Shown here: one piece after another, positions 26,768 through 35,579 of the stretch
Layout of the letters: each line of letters starts with the position of its first letter
Numbering within the stretch: position 1 is the stretch's first letter
Source of the DNA: Bacillota bacterium
GTDB lineage: Bacteria; Bacillota_I; Bacilli_A; RF39; UBA660
DNA length: 57,626 bases
NCBI GenBank assembly: GCA_015059485.1
Contig: SVAH01000003.1
Span: forward strand, 1 to 57,626
Reading direction: 5' to 3'
Program-made: the position numbers and the translations under genes
Notes under the pieces: generated by a model
Seen by the model: the letters and a program-made list of their open reading frames with translations, nothing else
What the model was told of the DNA's origin: nothing
Databases searched by the model: none

Positions 26768-27606
26768 TAAAAACTTCGGCTAGATCCTCCTCCACCAGAA
26801 GAACCACCACCTCCAGAGAAGCCTCCGCCACCTCCACCAGATGACCATCCTCCTGAAGAACTACCACCACCATTAGAAAATAGCATACCTGCAAATCCAA
26901 ATATATTAATAAGCAGTGCAAAATGAATTGTTTGATTTTCAAAAAATAGTTCCGAAATGATAAACAATAAAAGCCAAGGAATAAAATATTTCATACTATT
27001 AATTTTAAATGTTCTGAATATAAATCCTAAAAAAAGTCCTACAAATAATGAATATATGATTTCCATTCCTAATTCTGAATCAGAAGATATGTATGTTGGT
27101 TTACTGTAGTCTAAATCTAAATTATTTTCTTTTACTATTTCAGCATAAAATGCATCATAGCCATTTTTTACTCCTTCGTCCCATTTATCTTCTTTTAAAT
27201 ATGGAATTATATATTCATCCTGGAATCTACCAGTTTTACCATCTGGTAATATTCCCTCAAGTCCATATCCTACTTCTACTCTAAACTTTCTTTCTTCTAG
27301 TGCTAGAAGTAAAAGTAGTCCATTATTTTTTTCTTTATCTCCAATCCCAAAATTTCTAAATAGTTTAGTCGCATATTCTTCTAATGAATCACCTTCTAAG
27401 TTTTTAACAGTAACCACAACTATTTGTGTACCATCTACATCATGAAGTTTAACACTTTTTTCAAGCATATATTTTTCTGTTTTATCAGATAGAATATTTG
27501 CATAATCATTTACATAAAAATCATTTGTTGGAGATACCATTGCTTGTACTTTAAAAGGAAGTATTATAAATAAAAAAGCAAGGATTAATAACTTAATCCT
27601 ATTCAA
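26767..27606 (-). CDS. TPM domain membrane protein (YgcG-like)
   Basis: About 279 residues. Signal-like hydrophobic N-terminus ending KVQA, then the TPM domain: DYANILSDKTEKYMLE, QIVVVTVKNLEG, RNFGIGDKEKNNGLLLLLA and VEVGYGLEGILPDGKTG (~residues 25-150). Two membrane helices follow, and a Gly/Ser tail with SSGGxSSGGGGGGFSGGG. This is the usual layout of TPM proteins paired with LemA. The start is placed at a TTG (27604-27606) overlapping the LemA stop by 8 bases; the frame stays open 60 bases further upstream inside lemA. Family role is membrane or envelope homeostasis, poorly defined. Confidence 0.8.
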   Translation of the reverse strand: MNRIKLLILAFLFIILPFKVQAMVSPTNDFYVNDYANILSDKTEKYMLEKSVKLHDVDGTQIVVVTVKNLEGDSLEEYATKLFRNFGIGDKEKNNGLLLLLALEERKFRVEVGYGLEGILPDGKTGRFQDEYIIPYLKEDKWDEGVKNGYDAFYAEIVKENNLDLDYSKPTYISSDSELGMEIIYSLFVGLFLGFIFRTFKINSMKYFIPWLLLFIISELFFENQTIHFALLINIFGFAGMLFSNGGGSSSGGWSSGGGGGGFSGGGGSSGGGGSSRSF

Positions 27607-28165
27607 ATGAAACTTCTGGAACACTCTTAGCGCTCTCCTTTGCTTCAAAATATGCTGCTTTTTCAAAATTAAACATTCCAGCTATTATGCTATTTGGAAA
27701 TTTTTTAATATCTTTATTATATTCCTTAACTGCTTCATTATAATCTCTTCTTGCTGTTGCAATTCTATTTTCTGTTCCAGCAAGTTCATCTTGTAATTGT
27801 ATAAAGTTTTGATTTGATTTTAAATCTGGATAGTTTTCAACAATTACAGTTAAACCATTTAAAGCACTTGTTAATTTATCATTAGCTGCTGCTTTTTCTT
27901 CAACAGTTTTAGCTCCAACTAAATTTTCTCTTGCTGTTGTAATTTCATTAATTATACTTTCTTCATGTTTAGTATAACCTTTTACAGTATTTATTAAATT
28001 TGGTATTAAATCAGTTCTTCTTTCTAATTGAACAGAAATATCTGCCATTTTATTATCAACATTTTCTTGTTTTGTTACAAGTCCATTATAAGTTCCAACT
28101 ACACTACCAATTAATATTACAGCAATTACAGCTACAACTATTAAAATTTTTGTACCACTTTTCAT
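27599..28165 (-). CDS. lemA: LemA family protein
   Basis: 188 residues. An N-terminal membrane helix (~residues 6-25) is followed by YNGLVTKQENVDNKMADISVQLERRTDLIPNLINTVKGY (written here in part as the LemA signature YNxLV, then RRxDLIPNLxxxVKGY), ENYPDLKSNQNF and AxRDYNEAVKEYN. These are the hallmarks of LemA, a coiled-coil membrane-anchored protein. The length is typical. GGAGGAG precedes the ATG. It overlaps the TPM gene downstream, a very common pair. Confidence 0.92.
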   Translation of the reverse strand: MKSGTKILIVVAVIAVILIGSVVGTYNGLVTKQENVDNKMADISVQLERRTDLIPNLINTVKGYTKHEESIINEITTARENLVGAKTVEEKAAANDKLTSALNGLTVIVENYPDLKSNQNFIQLQDELAGTENRIATARRDYNEAVKEYNKDIKKFPNSIIAGMFNFEKAAYFEAKESAKSVPEVSFE

Positions 28166-28208
28166 AAATTCTCCTCCTTCTAAAATAATTATATTACATT
28201 ATTAAATT

Positions 28209-29078
28209 CTATTCAATATTTTCTAATTTACCATCTTCATTAAATATATAAGAAACTTTATTTAAAGAGTCAACATAATTAGATAATTTCTTATTATCAT
28301 ATTCTTTTACTTCTTCTTTAGAAATTACATTATATAATTTTTTATTTTTAACTATTCCTTCAACAGTAGTAATTACTACTTTATTATCTTTAGTTTCTAT
28401 ATTAATTATTTCTCTTTTTATATTTGTTTCTTCACTATCAAGTATTTTATCAGTAATATATGATTTTAAAGAAGAAATGTATTTAATTGTTTCCCCATTA
28501 TATTTAAATGTTTTAGTAGTATATTTGTCTTCAAAGATATTTTCATAACTTTTAGCTATTAAGTCATCTGAAATAATGTTATAATCTTCTTCTGTTTCAA
28601 AATCTGTAAAATTAACTAAATTAAATGCTATATAATTTTTTAATTCAGTTGTTAAGTTTCCTTCATAAAAATCATTTAAATAATCAGAATTTTCTGAAAT
28701 AACTACATTATTTAAATATGAGCCATATTTTTTTATCAATTCTTCTAAACTAATTTCTTCTTTTTTAGTTTCCTCAATTTGATTATCTATACTTTCTTCT
28801 CTTTCATTTTTATTATTATCAACTTTTATCATAAATTTATTAAAATATCCAAGTCTATATAATTTGTATGATAAAAATCCAGATAAACATAATAAAATAA
28901 CTATTATAATATCTCTAAAAAATACTTTTTTATTCTTTTCTTTAATTAATCTTTTATTTGATTTATCTATTTCTTTTATAAAATCTGTATTTATTTTTTC
29001 ATCAACATATTTAGTTAATTCTTCCTTTATTTGTTTCAAATCAACAGTTTCAATTTTTTCATTTTTTTCTTTTGCCAT
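28209..29078 (-). CDS. Single-pass membrane protein of unknown function
   Basis: 289 residues. The first ~50 are charged and helical (cytosolic, with a coiled-coil-like DEKINTDFIKEIDKSNKRL stretch), then one membrane helix (~53-72), then an acidic linker and a ~170-residue outer domain with alternating helix and strand. No family recognised. It lies 43 bases upstream of lemA on the same strand, so it may belong to the same envelope unit. Confidence 0.55.
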   Translation of the reverse strand: MAKEKNEKIETVDLKQIKEELTKYVDEKINTDFIKEIDKSNKRLIKEKNKKVFFRDIIIVILLCLSGFLSYKLYRLGYFNKFMIKVDNNKNEREESIDNQIEETKKEEISLEELIKKYGSYLNNVVISENSDYLNDFYEGNLTTELKNYIAFNLVNFTDFETEEDYNIISDDLIAKSYENIFEDKYTTKTFKYNGETIKYISSLKSYITDKILDSEETNIKREIINIETKDNKVVITTVEGIVKNKKLYNVISKEEVKEYDNKKLSNYVDSLNKVSYIFNEDGKLENIE

Positions 29079-29123
29079 TTTATTTCCTCCAATGTTTCCT
29101 TATAGTTTGTTATTATAACACTA

Positions 29124-29153
29124 AAAGAAAAAAAATACACTATTAATGTATTT
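29124..29153 (-). terminator. Terminator of the TPR-like gene array
   Basis: AAATACA (29133-29139) pairs with TGTATTT (29147-29153), followed by a long T-rich run on the minus strand. Confidence 0.75.
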
Positions 29154-30093
29154 ATTTTTTTCCATATTTTTGATTAAATTTATCTATTTGTGATAATCTT
29201 CTAACTCTTGGTTTTTCTTCTTCTTTTAAATAATTTAAGTCAATATATGGTAGTGTTTCTGCACCTTGAGCTGGGCACATTGTTATAAATTCATTTGATT
29301 TATGAAAAACTTTTGCCACGAAATAATTTGTGTTTATTCCATCATTTTTTCCACAATTATCATATTTAAAATAATATGTGTCTTCAAAAAGTCCTCTATA
29401 TAATGCTTTTTCTCCTGGAATATATTTTTTTATTTCATCATAGATTATCTGAAAAGGTATATTATTATAAAAAATAGATGGTTTTGCCTGATTGCAATCA
29501 TCATTTGGATCTAAAATACATGATTCAAAATGAGGTTTAATGTGATATAAAAAAGCATCTTCACTATACTCAGCAATTTGCCTTAATATATAATGGTCAA
29601 ATTTATCTTTTGAATGATTAACTCCCATTTTTTTCTTACAAAATACTTGTTGAGCAAATACATTCGCATCTTTTTTTTCAATAAAAGTACTTTCATTTTC
29701 ACACATGTGTTTATATGCTTTATCATACTGTTCAGTATACATTAAATATCTGAGTTTAATATAGCAAAGGCTTATTTCAAATTGTTTTCCCTTTTCTCCT
29801 TCATTTAAGCTAAAATATCTAGTATTATTATCATATTCAACTTCTAAATCGTCTAGTATTTTCTTTGCTTCAGTAAATCTTCCAACTGTTATTAAAAGTG
29901 ATGCTAACGCATAATATGCTCTAATATCCTTGGAATATTCTCTCATATAATTTTCTAATAATGAAATTGCTAAATAAGGATTAAGAGTTGCATGTTTCAT
30001 AATTTTATTAAAATAATCACTATCAAAATGTTTATTACGAATTTTATCTTTATAATATTTATATGGTATTTTACCATGATAATTCTTTGTCAT
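29152..30093 (-). CDS. TPR-like paralog family, copy 4
   Basis: 313 residues. The N-terminal half is helical-repeat (TPR-like), with a conserved NPYLAISLLENYMREYSKD helix pair and ALASLLITVGRFTEAKKIL. The C-terminal domain has YRGLFEDTYYFKYDNCGKNDG, YFVAKVFHKS and LPYIDLNYLKEEE, and ends with the Arg-rich tail RVRRLSQIDKFNQKYGKK. All these blocks recur in its neighbours. No signal peptide or membrane segment. Last gene of a four-copy tandem array with short spacers. Function unknown; the TPR-like half suggests protein binding. Confidence 0.65.
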   Translation of the reverse strand: MTKNYHGKIPYKYYKDKIRNKHFDSDYFNKIMKHATLNPYLAISLLENYMREYSKDIRAYYALASLLITVGRFTEAKKILDDLEVEYDNNTRYFSLNEGEKGKQFEISLCYIKLRYLMYTEQYDKAYKHMCENESTFIEKKDANVFAQQVFCKKKMGVNHSKDKFDHYILRQIAEYSEDAFLYHIKPHFESCILDPNDDCNQAKPSIFYNNIPFQIIYDEIKKYIPGEKALYRGLFEDTYYFKYDNCGKNDGINTNYFVAKVFHKSNEFITMCPAQGAETLPYIDLNYLKEEEKPRVRRLSQIDKFNQKYGKK

Positions 30094-30110
30094 ACAAACC
30101 CTCCTACTAT

Positions 30111-31043
30111 TTATTTTTTCCCATATCTTTGATTGAATTTATCTATTTGTGATAATCTTCTAACTCTTGGCTTTTCTTCTTCCTTTAAATAATTTATGTC
30201 AATATAAGGCAATGTATCTGCCCCTATAAAAGGATACATTGTTATAATATCACTTGAATCATGAAATACTTTTACCACAAAATAATTTGTATTTACTCCA
30301 TTTGTTTTTCCACAATTATCATATTTAAAATAATAATTATCCTCTATTATTCCATCAAATAATTTTTCTTTCCCTGGAATACTATTTTTAACATTCTCAT
30401 ATACTCTTTCAAATGGAAACTCAAAGTAAAATAATGATTCTGAGGTATTAATAACTTCTTTTGTACTTTGAAAATGTCTTTTAATATGTTCTAAAAAATC
30501 TTTTTCACTATATTCTACTATTTGTCTATATAAATATCTATCAAATTTTTCTTTTTCATGTTCTACTCCAATTTTTTTTGAACAAAATAGTTTTTCTGTT
30601 AATAATGACACACCTTTTTTTTCACATAATATATATTCATTTTCTAATATAAAATTATATGCCTCTTCATAATGCCCAGAATAAATATAATATCTTAATT
30701 TAATAAACAATAAATTTTTTAATAATGTATCCCCTCTAATACCATCATCTAACGAATTATATTTTTTATTGTTTTCAACTTCTCTTTGTAATTCATCTAA
30801 TACTTTTTTCGCTTCATCAAATCGTCCAACTGTTATTAAAAGTGAGGCATATGAACAATATGAATATATATCATTATAATAGGTTCTAACATACTCCTCT
30901 AATAAAATTATTGAATTAAACGGATCAAGTGATCCTTGTTTCAAAATATTACTGTAATAGTCATTATTAAAAAATCTATTTTTTGCTTTTTGTTCTTTAG
31001 CTGGTACCTTTCCATGATTTTTTCTATAGCTTTTCTTTGACAT
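30111..31043 (-). CDS. TPR-like paralog family, copy 3
   Basis: 310 residues and the closest relative of copy 4; the last ~110 coding bases of the two are nearly identical. Same blocks: SYCSYASLLITVGRFDEAKKVL (TPR-like), FDGIIEDNYYFKYDNCGKTNG, LPYIDINYL, and tail RVRRLSQIDKFNQRYGKK. The start overlaps the end of copy 2 by 20 bases, so it is translated in the same operon. The conserved Cys in the FKYDNC motif is kept. Confidence 0.65.
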   Translation of the reverse strand: MSKKSYRKNHGKVPAKEQKAKNRFFNNDYYSNILKQGSLDPFNSIILLEEYVRTYYNDIYSYCSYASLLITVGRFDEAKKVLDELQREVENNKKYNSLDDGIRGDTLLKNLLFIKLRYYIYSGHYEEAYNFILENEYILCEKKGVSLLTEKLFCSKKIGVEHEKEKFDRYLYRQIVEYSEKDFLEHIKRHFQSTKEVINTSESLFYFEFPFERVYENVKNSIPGKEKLFDGIIEDNYYFKYDNCGKTNGVNTNYFVVKVFHDSSDIITMYPFIGADTLPYIDINYLKEEEKPRVRRLSQIDKFNQRYGKK

Positions 31044-31812
31044 ATACTACCTCCTGTTTATTTTCCCTTAAATAATTTAAATCTGTATATGGTAAATTAT
31101 ATATTTTTTCTTGTGGATACATCATTAAAATATTAGCACTTTCATGAAGAGTAATAACTGTAAAATAATCAACACTAACTCCATTTACTATAGCACAATT
31201 ATCATATTTAAAATAATAATTATCTTCAATAAATCCTTTATGCAAGCATTCTTTATTTGGCAAAAGTTTATTAATTTCCACAAGAAGTATTTTCATACTT
31301 TCGCAATCAAAAAATTCAATTTCTGATTTTTTACAATATAGATTTTTACAATACATTATAAAATCCGCAAAACTATAATCTATAAATTGTTTAACTATAT
31401 AATTATCATACTCATTTTTATCTTTATTTTTATATACTCTTTGTTCACAATAAACCTTATAATAACCAATATCATTAATCATTGACTGTAAGAATTTATA
31501 TGCATTATCAATAATATCAAGTGCTCTTTCATAATCACCCATATACATCATTACTTTTAATTTTAAATATACTATATGCTTGTAAATATTATTTGTTAGT
31601 GAAAGACTATCTTCAATAGATTTTATACAATATAATGCATCTTCAAATCTTCCAACTGTTATTAAAAGTGATATATAAGATAATAATGCATTTTCATCAT
31701 TTCTATTTTTTTCTATATAATCTTCAAGAAATAATAATGTCATATATGGATCTATTTCATAATTTTTAATTATTGATTGTAAATTTGATTCATTTTTATT
31801 AATTGTTTCCAT
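31024..31812 (-). CDS. TPR-like paralog family, copy 2 (lacks the Arg-rich tail)
   Basis: About 262 residues. It keeps the TPR-like half (SYISLLITVGRFEDALYC) and HKGFIEDNYYFKYDNCAIVNG ... LPYTDLNYLREN but stops before the RVRRLSQIDKF tail found in copies 3, 4 and the pseudogene. The ATG at 31812 is preferred over one 12 bases upstream because GGAG lies 6 bases before it. The pseudogene stop overlaps this start region. Confidence 0.6.
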   Translation of the reverse strand: METINKNESNLQSIIKNYEIDPYMTLLFLEDYIEKNRNDENALLSYISLLITVGRFEDALYCIKSIEDSLSLTNNIYKHIVYLKLKVMMYMGDYERALDIIDNAYKFLQSMINDIGYYKVYCEQRVYKNKDKNEYDNYIVKQFIDYSFADFIMYCKNLYCKKSEIEFFDCESMKILLVEINKLLPNKECLHKGFIEDNYYFKYDNCAIVNGVSVDYFTVITLHESANILMMYPQEKIYNLPYTDLNYLRENKQEVVYVKEKL

Positions 31813-32230
31813 ACGTATCTCCATTCAAATATTTATTATATCTCTTATTAAATTTTTCTATTTGAGTAAATCTTTTTCTTAATGGCTGTGTTCTATCTGT
31901 TTTTAAATAATTAATATCATTTAATAAATCATATGCTTCTTGATATTTTTTAAAATACATTAATATTCTAATTTTATAAAATATTAATGATCTTTTAATA
32001 CTTTCTTTTTTATATTCATCTTTTCCATACTATAAGTTAGTCTCAACATTTTTACATATCTTAAATGCTGTATCAAAATAACCTACATTTATTAGTAAAT
32101 TTATATACATAGAATAAGCATATAAATCTTTTGAATATTCTAAAAAGTATTGTTCCAACATTTCAATGGTAAAATAAGGATCTACATCGTAATTTTTTTT
32201 AATATTTTTACAATATTTAAAATCATACAT
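31799..32230 (-). pseudogene. TPR-like paralog family, copy 1, decayed
   Basis: The frame opens at 32230 with the family N-terminus (DPYFTIEMLEQYFLEYSKD, MYINLLINVGYFDTAFKI) and meets an in-frame TAG at 32030-32032. The same frame stays open after it to a TAA at 31799-31801 and encodes more family sequence: YKIRILMYFKKYQEAYDLL, then INYLKTDR and the tail LRKRFTQIEKFNKRYNKY. The middle and C-terminal blocks (FKYDNC region) are missing. So this copy has a premature amber stop plus an internal deletion of over 100 codons. It is first in the operon and still has promoter and RBS. Confidence 0.8.
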
Positions 32231-32325
32231 ATAAAATACCCCCTTTGAAACTTTTTATATTATAACACTATTTTGAAAAAAATAAAGATTAATATGTTAT
32301 ACTTAATAAGTAAGGTAGTGATTAT

Positions 32326-33987
32326 ATGAATACACTTAATTTTTGGAAGTATTTTGAAAGTGAAGAAAGATATATAAATGAAAATGATAAAGGTGACTAT
32401 TGGAAATTTTTAGATACCACTATAGAAGAATTAAATAGTAAGGATATATATATTGGAAGTATTATTAAAATTATTAAAAAAATTCAAAATAAAGATTTAA
32501 AAGAAAAAATGAAACAAAAATTATTAAATCTAATTTTAGATAATAAATTAATATTAACAAATGGAAATTTAATTTTGGATACTGAATTATTTTCAAATGA
32601 GGAGATTAATAAAATTATATTTAGTAGTGATTACTTTAGTTTATTAGAAGAATCTTCAATAAACTTAGGACATATTGATTATTCAAAATTTAATGATTTT
32701 ATTTATATATTTCTTACAATATCTGATCAAAATATGCAAATTGAAATGTTTAATAAATTGTTTGAAACTATTAAATCATATAATGATTTTCAAAAAGTAT
32801 TAGTTGATGCTTTAGAAATAATAAGTCAAAAAAATCATGTGTTATACGAAGAGTTATTTAATTCTTGGATTAATGATCTTCCAAAATATTATTTAAAATA
32901 TTTAAAAGTAAATTCTGATCCTAATTATCTATATAATAAAAGCTTAGAATATAAAGACTTAAAAATAGGAATAGATCCTAGAATAAGTATTGGTCCTGAA
33001 GTTGAAACAAATTTTATAAATAGTCTTGATATTAATATGTATAATCAAAAACATTTTGAACAAGACTTTGTAGTTTCATCTGATGCAACAGTTTCTCCAG
33101 GCAGAGAAATTATATGTGAACCATTTCATGACACTAAAGAGGATTTAGCAAAATTTAAAGCTGTTTTAGATACATTATCTGAAATGGGATATTATTATGA
33201 TGATAAACTTGGAAATGCTAGTGGTCAAATTAATTTAGGACTTTCTTATTTAGATAGTGCGCAAGCTATTCTAAACTTTTATGAAATATTTTGTAATTGT
33301 GAAAAAGTATTATTTTATATTTCAAACGAGAAAGGTCAACTTTCAAGACAATCACTTTATCAAAATTCTAGAATCAAAGCTATTTCTGAAATAATAGGAA
33401 AAAGAATTATTAATGAAGATATTACTCGAAATGAAGTTATTGATATGTTTTTAACAGAAAATGAAAAAAAATTTGAAAAATATGGTATCAAAGGACTTAG
33501 TCATAAAAAAAATTCAGTATGTATGAGAGGAGTATGTGAAGAAGATTACCGCTTTGAAATAAGAATACCTAATGGTGGTGTTAACTATAATACTTGGATA
33601 GATAATATAAGACTTTATAGTAAAATTATGGAAGTTGCAAAAAAAATTGCAGATGCATTAAAAAAAGATTATATTACTGAAGAAGAAGAAAGATTAATTA
33701 AACTTAAATTAGAATTAGAAGAACCAGATCTAAGTGATAAAGATAAACTTGAAATATTAATGGATTTACTTTTTGATGATGAAAAAATAAAGCAAATATA
33801 TTTTGATAGATATGATTCTGTAATTGCTAAAATTAATACACTTAGTCCTAACGATTTTGATTATATTAAATATAAAAGGCAAAATTTTGGAATGGAACCT
33901 GCGTTTGGCGATGTTGATTTTTCATATCAGTATCAATCAAAACTATTTGATCCATATAAAGATGATGATAATGAAAAAAGTAGATAA
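32326..33987 (+). CDS. Amidoligase-like protein
   Basis: 553 residues, soluble. The N-terminal ~210 are helical and unrecognised. From about residue 220 the pattern IGPEVETNF ... SSDATVSPGREIICEPFHD ... NASGQINLGLSYL ... EDYRFEIRIPNGG follows the order of motifs in COOH-NH2 amidoligases (glutamine-synthetase-like fold: G-x-E-x-E, D-x-S/T with E-I-x-S-x-P-like, G-x-Q-x-N/H, R-x-E-R). If right, it would join an amine to a carboxyl group using ATP. It is divergent from the TPR-like array and ends 24 bases before the endoglucanase start. An extended -10 (TGTTATACT) lies upstream. Confidence 0.45.
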   Translation: MNTLNFWKYFESEERYINENDKGDYWKFLDTTIEELNSKDIYIGSIIKIIKKIQNKDLKEKMKQKLLNLILDNKLILTNGNLILDTELFSNEEINKIIFSSDYFSLLEESSINLGHIDYSKFNDFIYIFLTISDQNMQIEMFNKLFETIKSYNDFQKVLVDALEIISQKNHVLYEELFNSWINDLPKYYLKYLKVNSDPNYLYNKSLEYKDLKIGIDPRISIGPEVETNFINSLDINMYNQKHFEQDFVVSSDATVSPGREIICEPFHDTKEDLAKFKAVLDTLSEMGYYYDDKLGNASGQINLGLSYLDSAQAILNFYEIFCNCEKVLFYISNEKGQLSRQSLYQNSRIKAISEIIGKRIINEDITRNEVIDMFLTENEKKFEKYGIKGLSHKKNSVCMRGVCEEDYRFEIRIPNGGVNYNTWIDNIRLYSKIMEVAKKIADALKKDYITEEEERLIKLKLELEEPDLSDKDKLEILMDLLFDDEKIKQIYFDRYDSVIAKINTLSPNDFDYIKYKRQNFGMEPAFGDVDFSYQYQSKLFDPYKDDDNEKSR

Positions 33988-34010
33988 TGTATAAGACTAG
34001 GAGAGTACAT

Positions 34011-35474
34011 ATGAAAAGAATAAAATACTTACTTTTTATAATTATATTATTTTTTATTGGGAGCAATTTTGTGCATGCTCTTGATAATAAAGTTACACCT
34101 GTTGAAGCACATGGAAACTTGAGTGTTGAAGGAATTAGTATTGTTGATAAAAATGGTAATCCATTTCAGCTAAGAGGTGTTTCTTCACATGGAATTGGAC
34201 TTACAAGTTATTATCACAAATATATAAATCAAGACTCATTAAACTTCATGAGAGATAACTGGGGTATAAATACTGTAAGACTTGCACGCTACACGCCAAA
34301 TAATGATGCAGATTATTTAAGTTATCTAAACAGAGAAGAACTAATAAAAAATGATATTGATTATGCAATTAAAGCAGGACTATATGTTATAGTTGACTGG
34401 CATGTATTAAAACCAGGTGATCCAAATGAACATAAAGATGAAGCTATAGAATTTTTTAAATACTATGCAAATTTGTACAAAGATTATCCTAATATAATTT
34501 ATGAAATTGCTAATGAACCTCATGATGTTGATTGGAATAATAAACTTAAAACATATTCTGAGGAAGTAATAAATGAAATAAGAAAAATTGATGATGATGC
34601 AATTATTATAGTTGGTACTTCAGGCTATTCACATGGAATTGATGAGGCTTTAGAAAATCCAATTGAAGGTGATAATTTAGTGTATTCATATCATTTTTAT
34701 GCCGCCACTAATAAAGATAAGTATAGAGAACGATTAGTAAATACTGTTGAAAAAGGACTTCCTGTAATAATAAGTGAATGTGGTATGATAAAAGCAGATG
34801 CAAAAGGAAATGTTGATTTTGATTCAGCAAATGAATGGATGAAAATATTAGATAAATATAAAATTGGTTATATGGTATGGCAACTAACTAATAAAGATGA
34901 AGCAGCTTCTTTAATAAAAAATGATGTTACAAAATTAAGTGATTGGGAATATGATGAATTAACTGAACATGGTAAATGGTTTTTTGATCACTTAAAAACT
35001 TATCCAAATGATAATATGTTAATTACAAATATATATAATATTATTGAAGGAGAAAATCAAGAACATATAAAAGATAAAGATAGTGATGTTATATTTAAAA
35101 TTGATGCAAACTATAAATTTTTTAAAAATGGTGGAAAAATCTATATCGATAATAATCTTTTAAATAGTGATAATTATACTTCAGAAAGTGGAAGTACAAT
35201 TATAAAGTTAAAAAAAGAATATATTGATACATTAGATGTTGGAAATCATACAATCAAAGTATTATTCAATAACGATGGATATGCAAACTCTTCATTTAGT
35301 GTAATTAAATCTGAAATAAAAGAAGAAGAACAAATTAAAACTATAGAAAATAATAATAATGAAGAAATTACAAATCCTACTACAAATGACAATATAGTTA
35401 TGCATTTAATATTATTTAATCTAAGTTTATTAATAATGATATTGTTAAAAAGAAAAATTAATTCTAATATTTAG
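34011..35474 (+). CDS. Glycoside hydrolase family 5 endoglucanase, membrane-anchored
   Basis: About 487 residues from the ATG at 34011, chosen because GGAG lies 7 bases before it; an in-frame ATG 24 bases upstream lacks this. Signal peptide (KRIKYLLFIIILFFIGSNFVHA). GH5 barrel: VRLARY, DWHVLKPGDP, the acid/base Glu in YEIANEPH (~residue 168) and the nucleophile Glu in IISECG (~256). A ~75-residue beta module follows (FFKNGGKIYIDNNLL ... VGNHTIKVLFNNDG, X2-like) and then a C-terminal membrane helix. Cleaves beta-1,4-glucans outside the cell; retained on the membrane. Confidence 0.9.
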   Translation: MKRIKYLLFIIILFFIGSNFVHALDNKVTPVEAHGNLSVEGISIVDKNGNPFQLRGVSSHGIGLTSYYHKYINQDSLNFMRDNWGINTVRLARYTPNNDADYLSYLNREELIKNDIDYAIKAGLYVIVDWHVLKPGDPNEHKDEAIEFFKYYANLYKDYPNIIYEIANEPHDVDWNNKLKTYSEEVINEIRKIDDDAIIIVGTSGYSHGIDEALENPIEGDNLVYSYHFYAATNKDKYRERLVNTVEKGLPVIISECGMIKADAKGNVDFDSANEWMKILDKYKIGYMVWQLTNKDEAASLIKNDVTKLSDWEYDELTEHGKWFFDHLKTYPNDNMLITNIYNIIEGENQEHIKDKDSDVIFKIDANYKFFKNGGKIYIDNNLLNSDNYTSESGSTIIKLKKEYIDTLDVGNHTIKVLFNNDGYANSSFSVIKSEIKEEEQIKTIENNNNEEITNPTTNDNIVMHLILFNLSLLIMILLKRKINSNI

Positions 35475-35579
35475 AGTTATTTTTTTATTATTTATGATAT
35501 AGTTTTATTAACCCTTGATATATTTCCTGTAAAAATATTTTATCTTTTAATAAAATGATTTTAGAAAGGAAGGAAAAAT

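Noticed and set aside
27607..27666. Longer N-terminus for the TPM protein
   Set aside because: It would overlap lemA by 68 bases and put a charged stretch ahead of the signal-like helix. The TTG at 27606 fits better, though with only a modest RBS.
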